NCBI GenBank assembly: GCA_039105265.1
Contig: JAPFFF010000020.1
Span: 2,187,001 to 2,251,000, forward strand
Source of the DNA: Tritrichomonas musculus
Lineage: Eukaryota > Parabasalia > Tritrichomonadida > Tritrichomonadidae
DNA length: 64,000 bases
Direction: 5' to 3'
Below are positions 1-8,719 of the stretch, one piece after another. The notes beneath the pieces were generated by a model, which was given only the letters and a program-made list of their open reading frames with translations, made no database searches and was not told where the DNA came from. The translations under genes and the position numbers were made by a program. Within the stretch, counting starts at the first letter, position 1. Each line of letters starts with the position of its first letter.

Positions 1-467
1 TTAATTTCATTAAATTCCTTAAATTTTTTATTTAATTGGTTATTTATATCATCAAATATTTTTCTCATATCATTATCCGTCGATAACCAAGATATAACAT
101 GGATTGTTAATTCTATTTTTGATTTTTTTGGTAATTTGTCATATATTTCGTCATTATTTATTTCTTTATCTTTATCCTCTGCCTTTTCTTCCTTTGCCTT
201 TTCTTCCTTTGCCTTTAGTTCATCAAAGTCCTTCCTCAAATATTTTCGAATGCTAAAATCAAATTCTAATTTTCTTCTTCGAGCCATTAAATAAATACTT
301 CTCACGCCTACAATTGATTCCCCTCTATTCGAAGTACACCATTCTTGAGGAAAATTAAAGTAATATCGATTAGGTTTGCTTGGGTCTTGTTCTCCATCTT
401 CTAAAAAGTAAGCATATTCAATTGGTATAGGAGTTTGTTCTTCTGTCGGATTAAGTGTTGGATACAT
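1..467 (-). CDS. Partial Maverick protein, candidate minor capsid (penton-like) protein
   Basis: An open frame starts with ATG at 467 and runs off the left edge (about 155 residues seen). The N-terminus is Pro/Glu-rich. A beta-type stretch follows at about residues 33-75, with NRYYFNFPQEWC, then GVRSIYLMARRRKLEF, then a Lys/Glu-rich, probably helical stretch (about 80-115). The first half aligns loosely with the N-terminal part of the 477-residue protein of element B (21347-22780), which has IYIIP and GIGIKSIKYYF at matching places. In Polintons a single-jelly-roll penton protein accompanies the major capsid protein; assigning that role here is inference. It most likely belongs to element D. 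Confidence 0.5.
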   Translation of the reverse strand, partial: MYPTLNPTEEQTPIPIEYAYFLEDGEQDPSKPNRYYFNFPQEWCTSNRGESIVGVRSIYLMARRRKLEFDFSIRKYLRKDFDELKAKEEKAKEEKAEDKDKEINNDEIYDKLPKKSKIELTIHVISWLSTDNDMRKIFDDINNQLNKKFKEFNEI

Positions 468-753
468 TTTTATAAAAATATTAAAATATAAAAACAAAAG
501 TGCAAAAACCAACCCTGAGAGGCCTTTTTCTGAATTACTTATAAAAGAGATCTACTCCAAATGAAATCCTTATTGAAAGGAGCCGTCCGTTAACTAGGGG
601 AAGTTAATGGCCTCGATCAGGAAGATGGAAACTTAACTCAATAAGTTTTTTGTTTGCGGAATAATTGTTAACGAACAACTCACAACTTGGCCACAAATCC
701 AAGTTTTCACAGATTTCACTCAAAGTCCACTCTTTCTCATAACTCAGAAAAAA

Positions 754-818
754 TGCGTTCCGGATATATGTCGAACCTAGGATGTTAGGTAGGGAGTTTA
801 ACCATTACGACACACGCA
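754..818 (-). other. tRNA-like relic
   Basis: Read on the minus strand, this 65-nt stretch has a D-arm-like CGTAATGGTTAA, a T-loop-like AGGTTCGAC, and ends that pair (TGCGT with ACGCA). The T-stem does not pair well, so a working tRNA is unlikely. It may be a decayed tRNA copy or a tRNA-derived repeat inside element D. Confidence 0.25.
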
Positions 819-945
819 TAGACAAAGATGGAAACTCGATTTTGAATAAATATAAAACCAAATAAATATTGAAATATATTCTAATAACTCAAATAATATA
901 TTCAGAATTTAGTTTTAAAAATAAACCATCCAAAAATATTCTTGT

Positions 946-1010
946 ATGGGGTCATAGCTCAATGGAAATATTTGGTGGAAAGTTACATGGTTCGAAAAAT
1001 AGAAAGTCCG
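946..1010 (+). other. tRNA-like relic
   Basis: TAGCTCAATGG (A-box-like) is followed about 35 bases later by GGTTCGAAA (B-box-like). The stems are poorly kept. It looks like a degraded tRNA copy in non-coding DNA. Confidence 0.25.
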
Positions 1011-1214
1011 ACATTTTTTATAAAAATTAATTTTAATAAATTATAACCATAAACTTGTAAAAATAATAAAAAATTTTATCTATCAATTTATTAATAAAAT
1101 TTTCTTTCACAAATATTATAATTTTAAAGGAAAAAATTTTATTTCTCAATTTTGGGCATGAAAATTTTAAGGTTGACTTGCGTTTGACATTAAGTTGACA
1201 AATGTTTGACATGC

Positions 1215-1260
1215 GCAAGCTTGAGCAAGATTGAACAAGACTGAGCAAGCTTGTGCAAGA
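1215..1260. repeat. Short 10-bp tandem repeat
   Basis: Four to five degenerate copies of a 10-bp unit like TTGAGCAAGA lie head to tail in otherwise non-coding DNA of element D. The rest of 468-1752 shows no gene. It is mostly A/T with a GC-richer stretch at 1650-1740 that contains the hairpin AGGCTGGG...CCCAGCCT. Confidence 0.6.
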
Positions 1261-1752
1261 AGAAAATTTAAATTCAAAAAGTGGAACAAAAATTTTGAAA
1301 AATTAATTAAAATCCATAATAAAATAATCAAAATTTAAATTCAAAAAGTGAAAAAATAATATTAAAATATCTTAGTGTCTAGTTAACTTTTTAAGAATAT
1401 TTTTATAAAATCTTTTCAAAATATTTGAGAGAAAAAAATATACTTATGGCATAAAAATATTTGAGAGAAAATATTAACTCAATTTCTACTCAATATTTCA
1501 GGGTCGTGCCTATACAAGAAATACCGTATTTTCGGGTGTAGAATTCAAAAAACACCATTAGAAAGCTCAAAAACTACTCCATACCTTGGAAATGACATTG
1601 GCAGAATAGTGAAAGTAGAGAGTGTGTACTTACGATAGGTTTTCATAGGGTATTTGGCCGGGTAGCGAGGCCCAAGCGAAGGTGTACCTGAGCTTGGTGG
1701 CGAGCAGTGTAGGCTGGGGTGAAGAATGAATCCCAGCCTATACTATACTACT

Positions 1753-1907
1753 GAAAGGCATCTACAAAATATCCGGATTTTATTGCTGGTATTCAGGACA
1801 TCCCCGTCATTGCCTCTCAACAAATCGTCTATCGGCAAGTTTGTTTCCGATATGATATGATTTATTATTTCATCCGAGTTATTGTAAAGCAATTTACTTG
1901 TATTCAT
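1753..1907 (-). pseudogene. Part of an element A gene next to the element D junction
   Basis: An open frame starts with ATG at 1907 and reads MNTSKLLYNNSDEIINHI and onwards to the junction with element D. Its start lies 17 bp from the divergent start at 1925, in a T-rich gap typical of paired genes in these elements. It is Asn/Asp/Ile-rich with no recognised domain. It is the piece of an A gene left on this side of the D insertion. Confidence 0.45.
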
Positions 1908-1924
1908 TTTTTATTTGGTAGAAA

Positions 1925-2164
1925 ATGTCTCAAGAACAGCCCGCTCTCCTCCCTCTCAAAAACTGGCACGGTAGAAAAACTTTCGCCACTCCTACTCTGA
2001 AACAACTGAAATCTCGTCTTCAATATTATCGAAGGATATTGAGCCAAACACCTCCCACGGACCCTAAAAAAATAGCCAAAAGAGAGAAGATTCAACGAAA
2101 ATATGACAGAGATATGAAGGTAAGAAATCTGTTGAACAGAGCTGTTAGCAATCTTTACTCCTGA
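1925..2164 (+). CDS. Small basic Maverick protein (79 aa), unknown function
   Basis: A complete 79-residue frame, rich in Lys, Arg, Gln and Pro (PLKNWHGRKTFATPTLKQL, then KKIAKREKIQRKYDRD). It starts after TTTTTATTTGGTAGAAA, the T-rich pattern seen before other Maverick starts. It is followed after 21 bp by the start of the next gene at 2186. The charge suggests nucleic-acid binding or a virion core role, but no family is recognised. It overlaps a 100-codon frame on the other strand that is judged a shadow. Confidence 0.55.
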   Translation: MSQEQPALLPLKNWHGRKTFATPTLKQLKSRLQYYRRILSQTPPTDPKKIAKREKIQRKYDRDMKVRNLLNRAVSNLYS

Positions 2165-2185
2165 AAATTTTTTGTTATTCAAATA

Positions 2186-2287
2186 ATGTCTGGAACTCTC
2201 CGACAAGCTCGTATACTGTCATCAGAAGCAAAAAGCAAGAACAATACATCAATTTCGCAAGAACAGAATACCAATATCCAAATAACT
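2186..2287 (+). pseudogene. First part of an element A gene, ends at a transposon insertion
   Basis: The start reads MSGTLRQARILSSE and continues with SQEQNTNIQI. It is clearly related to the N-terminus of the 210-residue protein of element B (15467-16099: MSLHKARILSSEND, KQEQNVNIKI). The gene is split by the transposon at 2288-4030, and the other part lies at 4031-4470. TTTTTTGTTATTCAAATA precedes the ATG. Confidence 0.75.
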
Positions 2288-4030
2288 TAATCATGCGATT
2301 TGGGTGAATTTGGGTAACAAAATTTTACCCAACCATTCAATTCTTACCCAGTATTCAAAAAGTTATTTTTTCATAAACGTATATTTGCACCTTATATTGA
2401 CAGGTATTAAATTTTAAAAATTGTTTATTATTTAGTGTATTAAAAATAAATTCAATTAATTACCAATAAAATAATATATAATTGTCCATTTTTCATGAAA
2501 ATAGCATGTTTAAAATAAAGAATTCTTGTTTTTTTTTTAAAAAAATTCAAGTATTATTTTTAATATTAATATAATAAAAAAATTGAGTTTTTTTAAAAAA
2601 TATGGTGTAATTAGTTTTACTAAGATATAAAATAGGTAATAAGGTATAAAGTTCAAAATATTAAGCAATGATTTTTTTTTTTATTTTATGGTATTTTCAG
2701 TATCTTAAAATGGAATTGTTCATGCAATTAAATAATTGAATCATATAATTTATAATAATAATATGATTAACACTATTAAAAATTCAACCCAATTTTGGAT
2801 AATCAGACAAATAATATAATATTCATTCTTCATATCTTTTAAAAAAATAAAGAAAAAAGAAAATAACAAAAAGAATTATAAAAAAAATTTATAAAAAACA
2901 ATTCTGTGCTAATATTATGAAGGTATCTGAGTTAAAAGAGTTAAAGGAATTAAATGATAAAATGATTCAATCGAAAGGAGCTTCTAAAAATAATTAAATG
3001 AGAAGTTTTTTTAATTTTGCTCTAATCCAACCTGCAAAAAAGAAAGAAAACTAAACAATTTGCATCTGTAATACGATTATGTTTGCAATTAATCAACATC
3101 TGCAATCCATCTAGACTGTGATTTGTTTACATAATGTAATTCATCTGTAATTAGTCTTTATCTAGGATTTATCTAAATCTGTAATTAATCTTCGCCAATG
3201 AATCATCTCCATTTGCAATTAATTTAGATCTGTGAGTCGTAATATGCAATTTATCTCCAATTCGTTCTCGCTTTTGATTAACTTTTATCTGTAATTAACT
3301 CTCGAGTGTAATTCATCTAAGTTTATAACTTATCTATATCTATAATTAATCTATATATGCAATTTGTGTTCATTTGTAATTAATATTCATCTACAATTCG
3401 TCTACGTATGCAATTAATCACTAATCCAAATTCATCTGTAATAGATACTCATATGCAATTCATCGAGATCTGTAAATAACTTTCATCTGTAATTTGTCTT
3501 CGTTCATAATTAACCTACATCTATAATCGGTCTAGATTTGTAACTTGTCCACATATGTAATTCATCGATTATTCATCTATACTCCAATAAATATATAAAA
3601 TTCATGATTTAAATACTAAACAAGTTTTAACCTTAAATTGACCACTTTTGCCATTGGGGAAATCTATTGAATTTGTTGGGTTAAAATACCAGCTAACCAA
3701 TTTACCTAAAAAGGCCAAAATTTCAGAGGCATATGGTTAAATAATTCACCTTTGGGTTTTGGGTAATTTACCCAAACAAAGTTATTTAATTTTATTTAAC
3801 GTATATAATTAAATAAATACTTTTTTTTTTATAAATATATCAATAAATTTTGAATTTTTTATTATAATAATTAGAAAAATATGATATTTACTAGTAATAA
3901 AAATAAAAAAAAGCTAATTTTTTTATTATTTCTGATAGTATTGAAATATTTTTACCCAATTATGCTTACCCAATGGGTAGGGTTAAAAAAACAATAACCC
4001 AATAGAATTTGGGTAAAAAACGCATGATTA
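2288..4030. mobile_element. Non-autonomous DNA transposon (1743 bp) inserted in Maverick A
   Basis: The ends are the perfect 10-bp inverted repeat TAATCATGCG...CGCATGATTA. It is flanked by the 8-bp duplication AAATAACT (2280-2287 and 4031-4038). Just inside each end is the motif ATTTGGGTAA or its complement, also present near 3710-3790 and 3950-4010. No open reading frame codes for a transposase. The middle (about 3060-3570) is a degenerate minisatellite. An 8-bp duplication fits hAT or Mutator-like families, but the ends do not identify the family. The element is younger than the Maverick it sits in. Confidence 0.85.
3060..3570 (+). repeat. Degenerate minisatellite inside the transposon
   Basis: Words such as ATCTGTAATT, CATCTGCAATT and ATTTGTAATT recur roughly every 12 to 24 bases, with many variants and no open frame. 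It fills the centre of the 1743-bp transposon. Confidence 0.65.
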
Positions 4031-4470
4031 AAATAACTTATCCCAATGTCCCTCAACTTAACGCCTCAAAAACAGTCTCTCGAAGCAATAGTTTGTCTGA
4101 TTTAAAGAACTACAATCAGCTTGACTCCCTTGAGCAAAAAAATAAATTCCTTGAAATGCTCGTTTCTGTCTATGAGGACAATCCGCTAAAAGTGAATGCT
4201 TATCTCGTTTGTAATACCACATCTCTCATGAATATGATTAAACTCTTGACCGACGCAGATAAAGTCGAATTAGTATTGGACGAAGATATTGCCTGTAATT
4301 CCTGTTGTGGCTGCGTACCTCACCATAATTCTTGTTCCTCCAATAAATTGATATATATTTCGAAGATTCTCATAACGAAAAACAACAAGACAGAAGACAT
4401 GAAATATGCCTACAATGACATTTACTCACAGTTCATAAAATATGGCATATCACTCAAAATATGTGTTTAA
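4031..4470 (+). pseudogene. Second part of the transposon-split element A gene
   Basis: The frame runs open to a stop at 4470 and overlaps the fibre gene's 3' end by 4 bp. It contains KNKFLEMLVSVYEDNPL, LVCNTTSLM, TDADKVELVLDEDIAC and the ending GISLKICV. These match the element B protein at 15467-16099 (KNKFLEILLNIYETNPL, KADKVELVINED, SISLKICI). Clustered cysteines (CNSCCGC; SGCTGC in B) could bind a metal. The family is conserved between diverged Mavericks but its function is unknown. Confidence 0.7.
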
Positions 4471-7400
4471 GATTTGAAAATAGCCAATATATGCTCGTTT
4501 ATTTTTGCACTTACTTTGCCCACAATACTTTGTTGAATCTTCAAAGTCATGGCATAATCCTCGTCCAAAATCCTTCCGTCATATAGAATTACATCTCCTA
4601 TTTGATACAAATTAGCGTCATCGACATAAAATAAATAGTCTCCGTGTGTAGCGAATTTGACGCATCCGTTTTCTGAATCTACCTCTACGATGACACCAAC
4701 AAATTCCTTCCATGAACCGTCTATGATTACGGAGCAAATACAGTCTGTGGTGTCTTCTGCTGTCGAACTGACGAACATATTTTTTTGTTGGTCTCTTCTG
4801 TACACATGACCTGATAAAAATACTGGTTTCCCAATCTTATAGTCCGATATTTCTTCGCCCGCTTCTATCGGGGCATAATGAGTAATTGTATTTGAGCCGT
4901 TTGATGTTATTTTGCCAGAAACATATAAATTTGAATCAATTGTTGTATTTCTTGCAGTACCAAACATGCTAAATGATTGAAATCTATGATCATCAACATA
5001 TATAAATACTTCACCAGTATTAGCAGTTTTTGAAGACCTATACATAAAGACAGTATTATAAGTATCATTATATCCAAATCTAAATAAAGTAAGTGTATTT
5101 GAATCAATAGAACTAAAGAAACTTGCAATATTACTTTCGGTAGTATTAATTGTTAATGAACCATCATTATTTTTTGCTACATATTTAGTCAAATCGACAG
5201 GTTCTGGAATTTCTGTTTTTAATGCGTATTTTCTTTCTGCTTCTTCCTTTGAAATATATCCCGATAAATCGACAGGTTCTGGAATCTCACTTTTTACTTG
5301 GTCAATAGCACGGGTCAATTCTGTTTTCTGAGCAAAATTATCATTCACATATTTCGCCGAAGTAATCATATTATCATTCACAGGTCGGATGCTGATTAAT
5401 GTGATAGACGCATCATATATATTGGTCAGTGTATCATCCGCGGCTCTCAATGAAACAATACGTGTACCTACACGAATATCTATTGATTCATCCCCGGTTG
5501 ATTCGTATATGAGATTTGCACCCTTTCGTCCAGAATACGTATATTCGGCTTCTTCATATGTTGTATCTTCGGCATTTCGTTTGAATTTTACGATTATATT
5601 TTTAGTTGTCAATACTCTTCTTATATATTCATCTGGGATTGCACAACCACTATCATTCTGTATACATTGAATTGTGAATCGTTCTGGACTTTCATCAACA
5701 ACATTCGAGTCTTTGATAAATGGTGATTCGATTTGTGCTCTAATGAAATTATATGCTATTGGATTATTATTTCTATGTGCTGCAATATATGATACATATA
5801 CAATTTGTCCATCATCATGACGCCATATTATTCTATCAATGCGTTTGCCATTGCTATCATACCCGTCCATGCTATCAAAAGTGCTAGTAGAACCATTTGG
5901 TTTAAATATTACATCAATATGCATTATATCATCATCTTGATTATCACCCCAATTAACATCAAATACCAAATGAACTCCAGCATTGGGTAGCTTAGGGGTA
6001 ATATATGCACCCTCAGATAATTTTGCTGGATATTCAATATTCAATTCAGTGCCATATAGTGCGGTACTCAGTGCAGATTCATTAACCAAATCTGTGGGGA
6101 TCTCAGGAATCTCTGTTTTTAACACATATTTTCCATCCGCTTCTTCCTTTGAAATATATCCCGATAAATCGACTGTTTTGAGCTGTTTCATATGATTATC
6201 TATCAATTTTTTGACTGCCTTTGCTGTAATCAGCTGTTTGTTAGTCAGTTCTTCGCCCAACAAAATCGGTTTCTGTTCTTTTGTCATCGACATAATCCAA
6301 GCAGCTGAAGGACAATTTTCTGCATATACATCTAAATACGGAACATTTATTCGAAAATCTTCATACTCTCCGTCTATTTTAATCTCCTCATTGTCATCAA
6401 CTCCATAACAAAGATATCGGAAACATTTCTTGTCAAACGCCTCTATTTCTTCAATAAATTCCAGCGCGGTTCGAATCTCTCTTGGAGCCGCAAGAACATC
6501 AACGTCCCGAACTATTGCCTCCGCTCCTTCCGAAACCTCTTCACCAGCAAAACAAAATCTTTTTACCTTTGATATTCCCTCTGCCGCCAACGATAAAAGC
6601 GCCTTTGGACCGCCGACAAAATTTACTGTGGCACCAGCTATACACACAACATCTTTGATATAATTAAACCAATTTGTCTTGTTTTTCATATCGTTTAGTT
6701 GTTTTTGGAGGTTTGAATAAAGATTTTGCAACTCAGATATTCTATTATTTGCTATATCTACTGTATTTCCTAAAGAATTTAGAACGAAAAGATGAGACTC
6801 AATATTTTCTCCAATAACAACGCCAGAAGTCTGTATATTACAGTTTGTGTATAAAGTACTACATGCCTCAGGTCTTGGTACGACAGAATAATACCCACAT
6901 CCTGCTAGAAACTCAAAAGTATTTCCTCCTTCTTTATACGAAACATCTGGTATCGGAAAAATTACTTCTTTGTCAGAGGGCATATAAAGTATCAGTCCAT
7001 ATGGAGGATTCCCAATATCTATTCGGCTATTGTAGTGGAAAGGAATATATTTATAACAATTTTCTGAAACAACTTTATAGCACGATTCTGACTCATAACT
7101 GCTATGAGAATACCCAAATTCAGAGGTATATTCTATTCCGTTTATATTTAGACTTGCCGAAAAATTACATGACTCCTTCTTGGTACATTTCAGTAGAACA
7201 CTCCAATATCCGTCTTTATCTTCGTATTTTGCCACTTCGCAATCGTTAAATGTACAAAGTCCTTTCTCAACAATGACTTCAAAAGGATTTTTGTCGGAAT
7301 AATTGTGTATCCAATTCCTTAGGACGTATCTATTTGTTTCGTTTTGCTCAATGAAAATTCCTTGATATGTATGCTTGAAGAACTCAGTTTCTCCTTTGAT

Positions 7401-8312
7401 TGATTTGGAGCCAGGAATATTGTATGACAAATTATTGCCGACCCATTCATTATTTTGCTTTGTGAGTTTGAAATCTGTACCAAATACCTCATCATGGAAC
7501 TCAAAAGTTTGTCCCTCTAAGAGCTTGTCAAATTCTTCTGTTCCGGGAATATAGCCCCAATCAGCATAATAATATTGTTCATTTTCTGTGGTCCCAAACG
7601 ACTTCATCTCATAGAAATTCGGTAAAGGAGAAGTATAAAGTTTGAGACAATTTTCTGCATCGATATTATTACATTTGATATTTATGAGGTTAGATTCCTT
7701 GTTTGAAATATATTGTTTCACCTTTCCTGTAAAGTTTATTTTCATGAAACCAGAAGTAAAGAGGTCAAAAGGATTGTCAAGAGATTCCTTACTCATATAA
7801 ATTCGGGCGGATAATTCGTTTTCAATATAGGAAATTGCGTTATTTGAGTCGATTTTGGGATTCGTAAATTTGCCGTTTTTTGCGTCTATTTTTGCTTCCC
7901 CAAATGTTGAACAGTTTATTGTAAAAACATTTCCTGAATAGTCAGACGGTATATCTATTTTAATTTTCAAAATATTGTATTCGCCTGTTTCGCAGGAGTC
8001 ATCGGAGATGTCGTCATTTTCTGCTTTCAACAAGGAGTTTAAGTCAAGGGAATAGGCGTCAAGACCATCTTCATATGATAATTCATTAACTGAACCAGGG
8101 GACATTTCCAAAGAGGTTATTCGTTCTTCATGATTAATGAGCTGAGATTTCAGAGAGATTCCTCCCAAATTTATATCTCCTCCAACGGTCAAATCTTGTT
8201 CTATATCAGCTGTTTTTGCGTTTATTTCATCACAGTTTATTGAGGAAGGATTCTTTGAGCCGCCTAGAAATGCACCGTCTAAAGCGTTCTGTTTAGTCAG
8301 TATTGCAGTCAT
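4467..8312 (-). CDS. Large fibre-like (tail-fibre/spike-like) protein of Maverick A
   Basis: 1281 residues. The start MTAILTKQNALDGAF is chosen because element C uses the same ATG (63397), 14 bp from the divergent 110-aa gene; an ATG 27 bp upstream is inside the gap. Visible parts: a coil-forming stretch (about 30-60), a beta-rich body with many Cys, a hydrophobic segment near residue 560, and tail-fibre-like repeats such as YALKTEIPEPVDL and YISKEEA. An AT-rich module and a C-terminal domain (TTDCICSV, FATHGDY) follow. The C-terminal part is shared with the fibre protein of element B (25567-27513). The repeat style resembles phage tail fibres, so a receptor-binding or surface role is likely but unproven. 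Confidence 0.7.
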   Translation of the reverse strand: MTAILTKQNALDGAFLGGSKNPSSINCDEINAKTADIEQDLTVGGDINLGGISLKSQLINHEERITSLEMSPGSVNELSYEDGLDAYSLDLNSLLKAENDDISDDSCETGEYNILKIKIDIPSDYSGNVFTINCSTFGEAKIDAKNGKFTNPKIDSNNAISYIENELSARIYMSKESLDNPFDLFTSGFMKINFTGKVKQYISNKESNLINIKCNNIDAENCLKLYTSPLPNFYEMKSFGTTENEQYYYADWGYIPGTEEFDKLLEGQTFEFHDEVFGTDFKLTKQNNEWVGNNLSYNIPGSKSIKGETEFFKHTYQGIFIEQNETNRYVLRNWIHNYSDKNPFEVIVEKGLCTFNDCEVAKYEDKDGYWSVLLKCTKKESCNFSASLNINGIEYTSEFGYSHSSYESESCYKVVSENCYKYIPFHYNSRIDIGNPPYGLILYMPSDKEVIFPIPDVSYKEGGNTFEFLAGCGYYSVVPRPEACSTLYTNCNIQTSGVVIGENIESHLFVLNSLGNTVDIANNRISELQNLYSNLQKQLNDMKNKTNWFNYIKDVVCIAGATVNFVGGPKALLSLAAEGISKVKRFCFAGEEVSEGAEAIVRDVDVLAAPREIRTALEFIEEIEAFDKKCFRYLCYGVDDNEEIKIDGEYEDFRINVPYLDVYAENCPSAAWIMSMTKEQKPILLGEELTNKQLITAKAVKKLIDNHMKQLKTVDLSGYISKEEADGKYVLKTEIPEIPTDLVNESALSTALYGTELNIEYPAKLSEGAYITPKLPNAGVHLVFDVNWGDNQDDDIMHIDVIFKPNGSTSTFDSMDGYDSNGKRIDRIIWRHDDGQIVYVSYIAAHRNNNPIAYNFIRAQIESPFIKDSNVVDESPERFTIQCIQNDSGCAIPDEYIRRVLTTKNIIVKFKRNAEDTTYEEAEYTYSGRKGANLIYESTGDESIDIRVGTRIVSLRAADDTLTNIYDASITLISIRPVNDNMITSAKYVNDNFAQKTELTRAIDQVKSEIPEPVDLSGYISKEEAERKYALKTEIPEPVDLTKYVAKNNDGSLTINTTESNIASFFSSIDSNTLTLFRFGYNDTYNTVFMYRSSKTANTGEVFIYVDDHRFQSFSMFGTARNTTIDSNLYVSGKITSNGSNTITHYAPIEAGEEISDYKIGKPVFLSGHVYRRDQQKNMFVSSTAEDTTDCICSVIIDGSWKEFVGVIVEVDSENGCVKFATHGDYLFYVDDANLYQIGDVILYDGRILDEDYAMTLKIQQSIVGKVSAKINEHILAIFKS

Positions 8313-8326
8313 TTTAAAATAAATAA

Positions 8327-8659
8327 ATGCCCAAGACATACTTCATTACCAAGAAATACAACAATATTTTGCCCTCAGAATTCACAAATTCATTGAATAA
8401 ACGATATATTTCCTTCCAATATTGTCGAGCTACTTGTAATGGATATCTGGACGGAGAAACAGAAATGCACGCTTCATTTATTCAAAGAGATGAGTACGAA
8501 GATTCTCTTGTCTGGTACGCCAATTTGACTCCTCCGGACGATAATAGGAAATACGAATTTGTCGGGACAAAAAGAGAGTTTAGGATATGGTTCACAGACG
8601 CAGAAGGGAACGAAATAAAGCCTGACAATTTCACTGTTTTCTTGAAGTTAGAGTATTGA
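8327..8659 (+). CDS. Conserved 110-aa Maverick protein, unknown
   Basis: MPKTYFITKKYNNILP at the start and IWFTDAEGNEIKPDNF near the end. The copy in element C (63050-63382) is identical in protein sequence, and the element B copy (20976-21308) is a clear homologue of the same length. Alternating hydrophobic residues suggest an all-beta fold. Genes of this size ending in a DxxGNxIxP motif are common beside Polinton capsid genes. A small virion protein is plausible. It is divergent with the fibre gene across a 14-bp gap. Confidence 0.7.
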   Translation: MPKTYFITKKYNNILPSEFTNSLNKRYISFQYCRATCNGYLDGETEMHASFIQRDEYEDSLVWYANLTPPDDNRKYEFVGTKREFRIWFTDAEGNEIKPDNFTVFLKLEY

Positions 8660-8719
8660 GGATGTGCAAAAAAATATTTTTTTACTGTTTTTTTACGCGT
8701 ACGGACAATGTCCCTAGGC

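Larger units (their letters stand above)
1..1752. mobile_element. Maverick/Polinton element D, right end only
   Basis: The stretch ends in CTATACTACT at 1752. This matches the right terminus of element A (CATATACTACT at 40370) and, reversed, the left termini of elements C and B (AGTAGT). No AGTAGT left terminus is visible between 468 and 1752, so the element probably continues off the left edge. Six bases follow it (GAAAGG, 1753-1758) that would be the target duplication; the partner copy is outside the window. It appears to have landed inside a gene of element A, whose reading frame (1907 leftwards) is open up to the junction. Apart from one partial gene at 1-467, the visible part is non-coding. 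That an element ends here is well supported; its full extent is unknown. Confidence 0.6.

Noticed and set aside
1033-1248. 71-codon minus-strand frame
   Set aside because: Composition is typical of random A/T-rich DNA and it overlaps a 10-bp tandem repeat.
1690-1740. Hairpin AGGCTGGG...CCCAGCCT as a terminator
   Set aside because: It lies close to the Maverick D end with no gene reading into it. It is more likely part of the terminal repeat.
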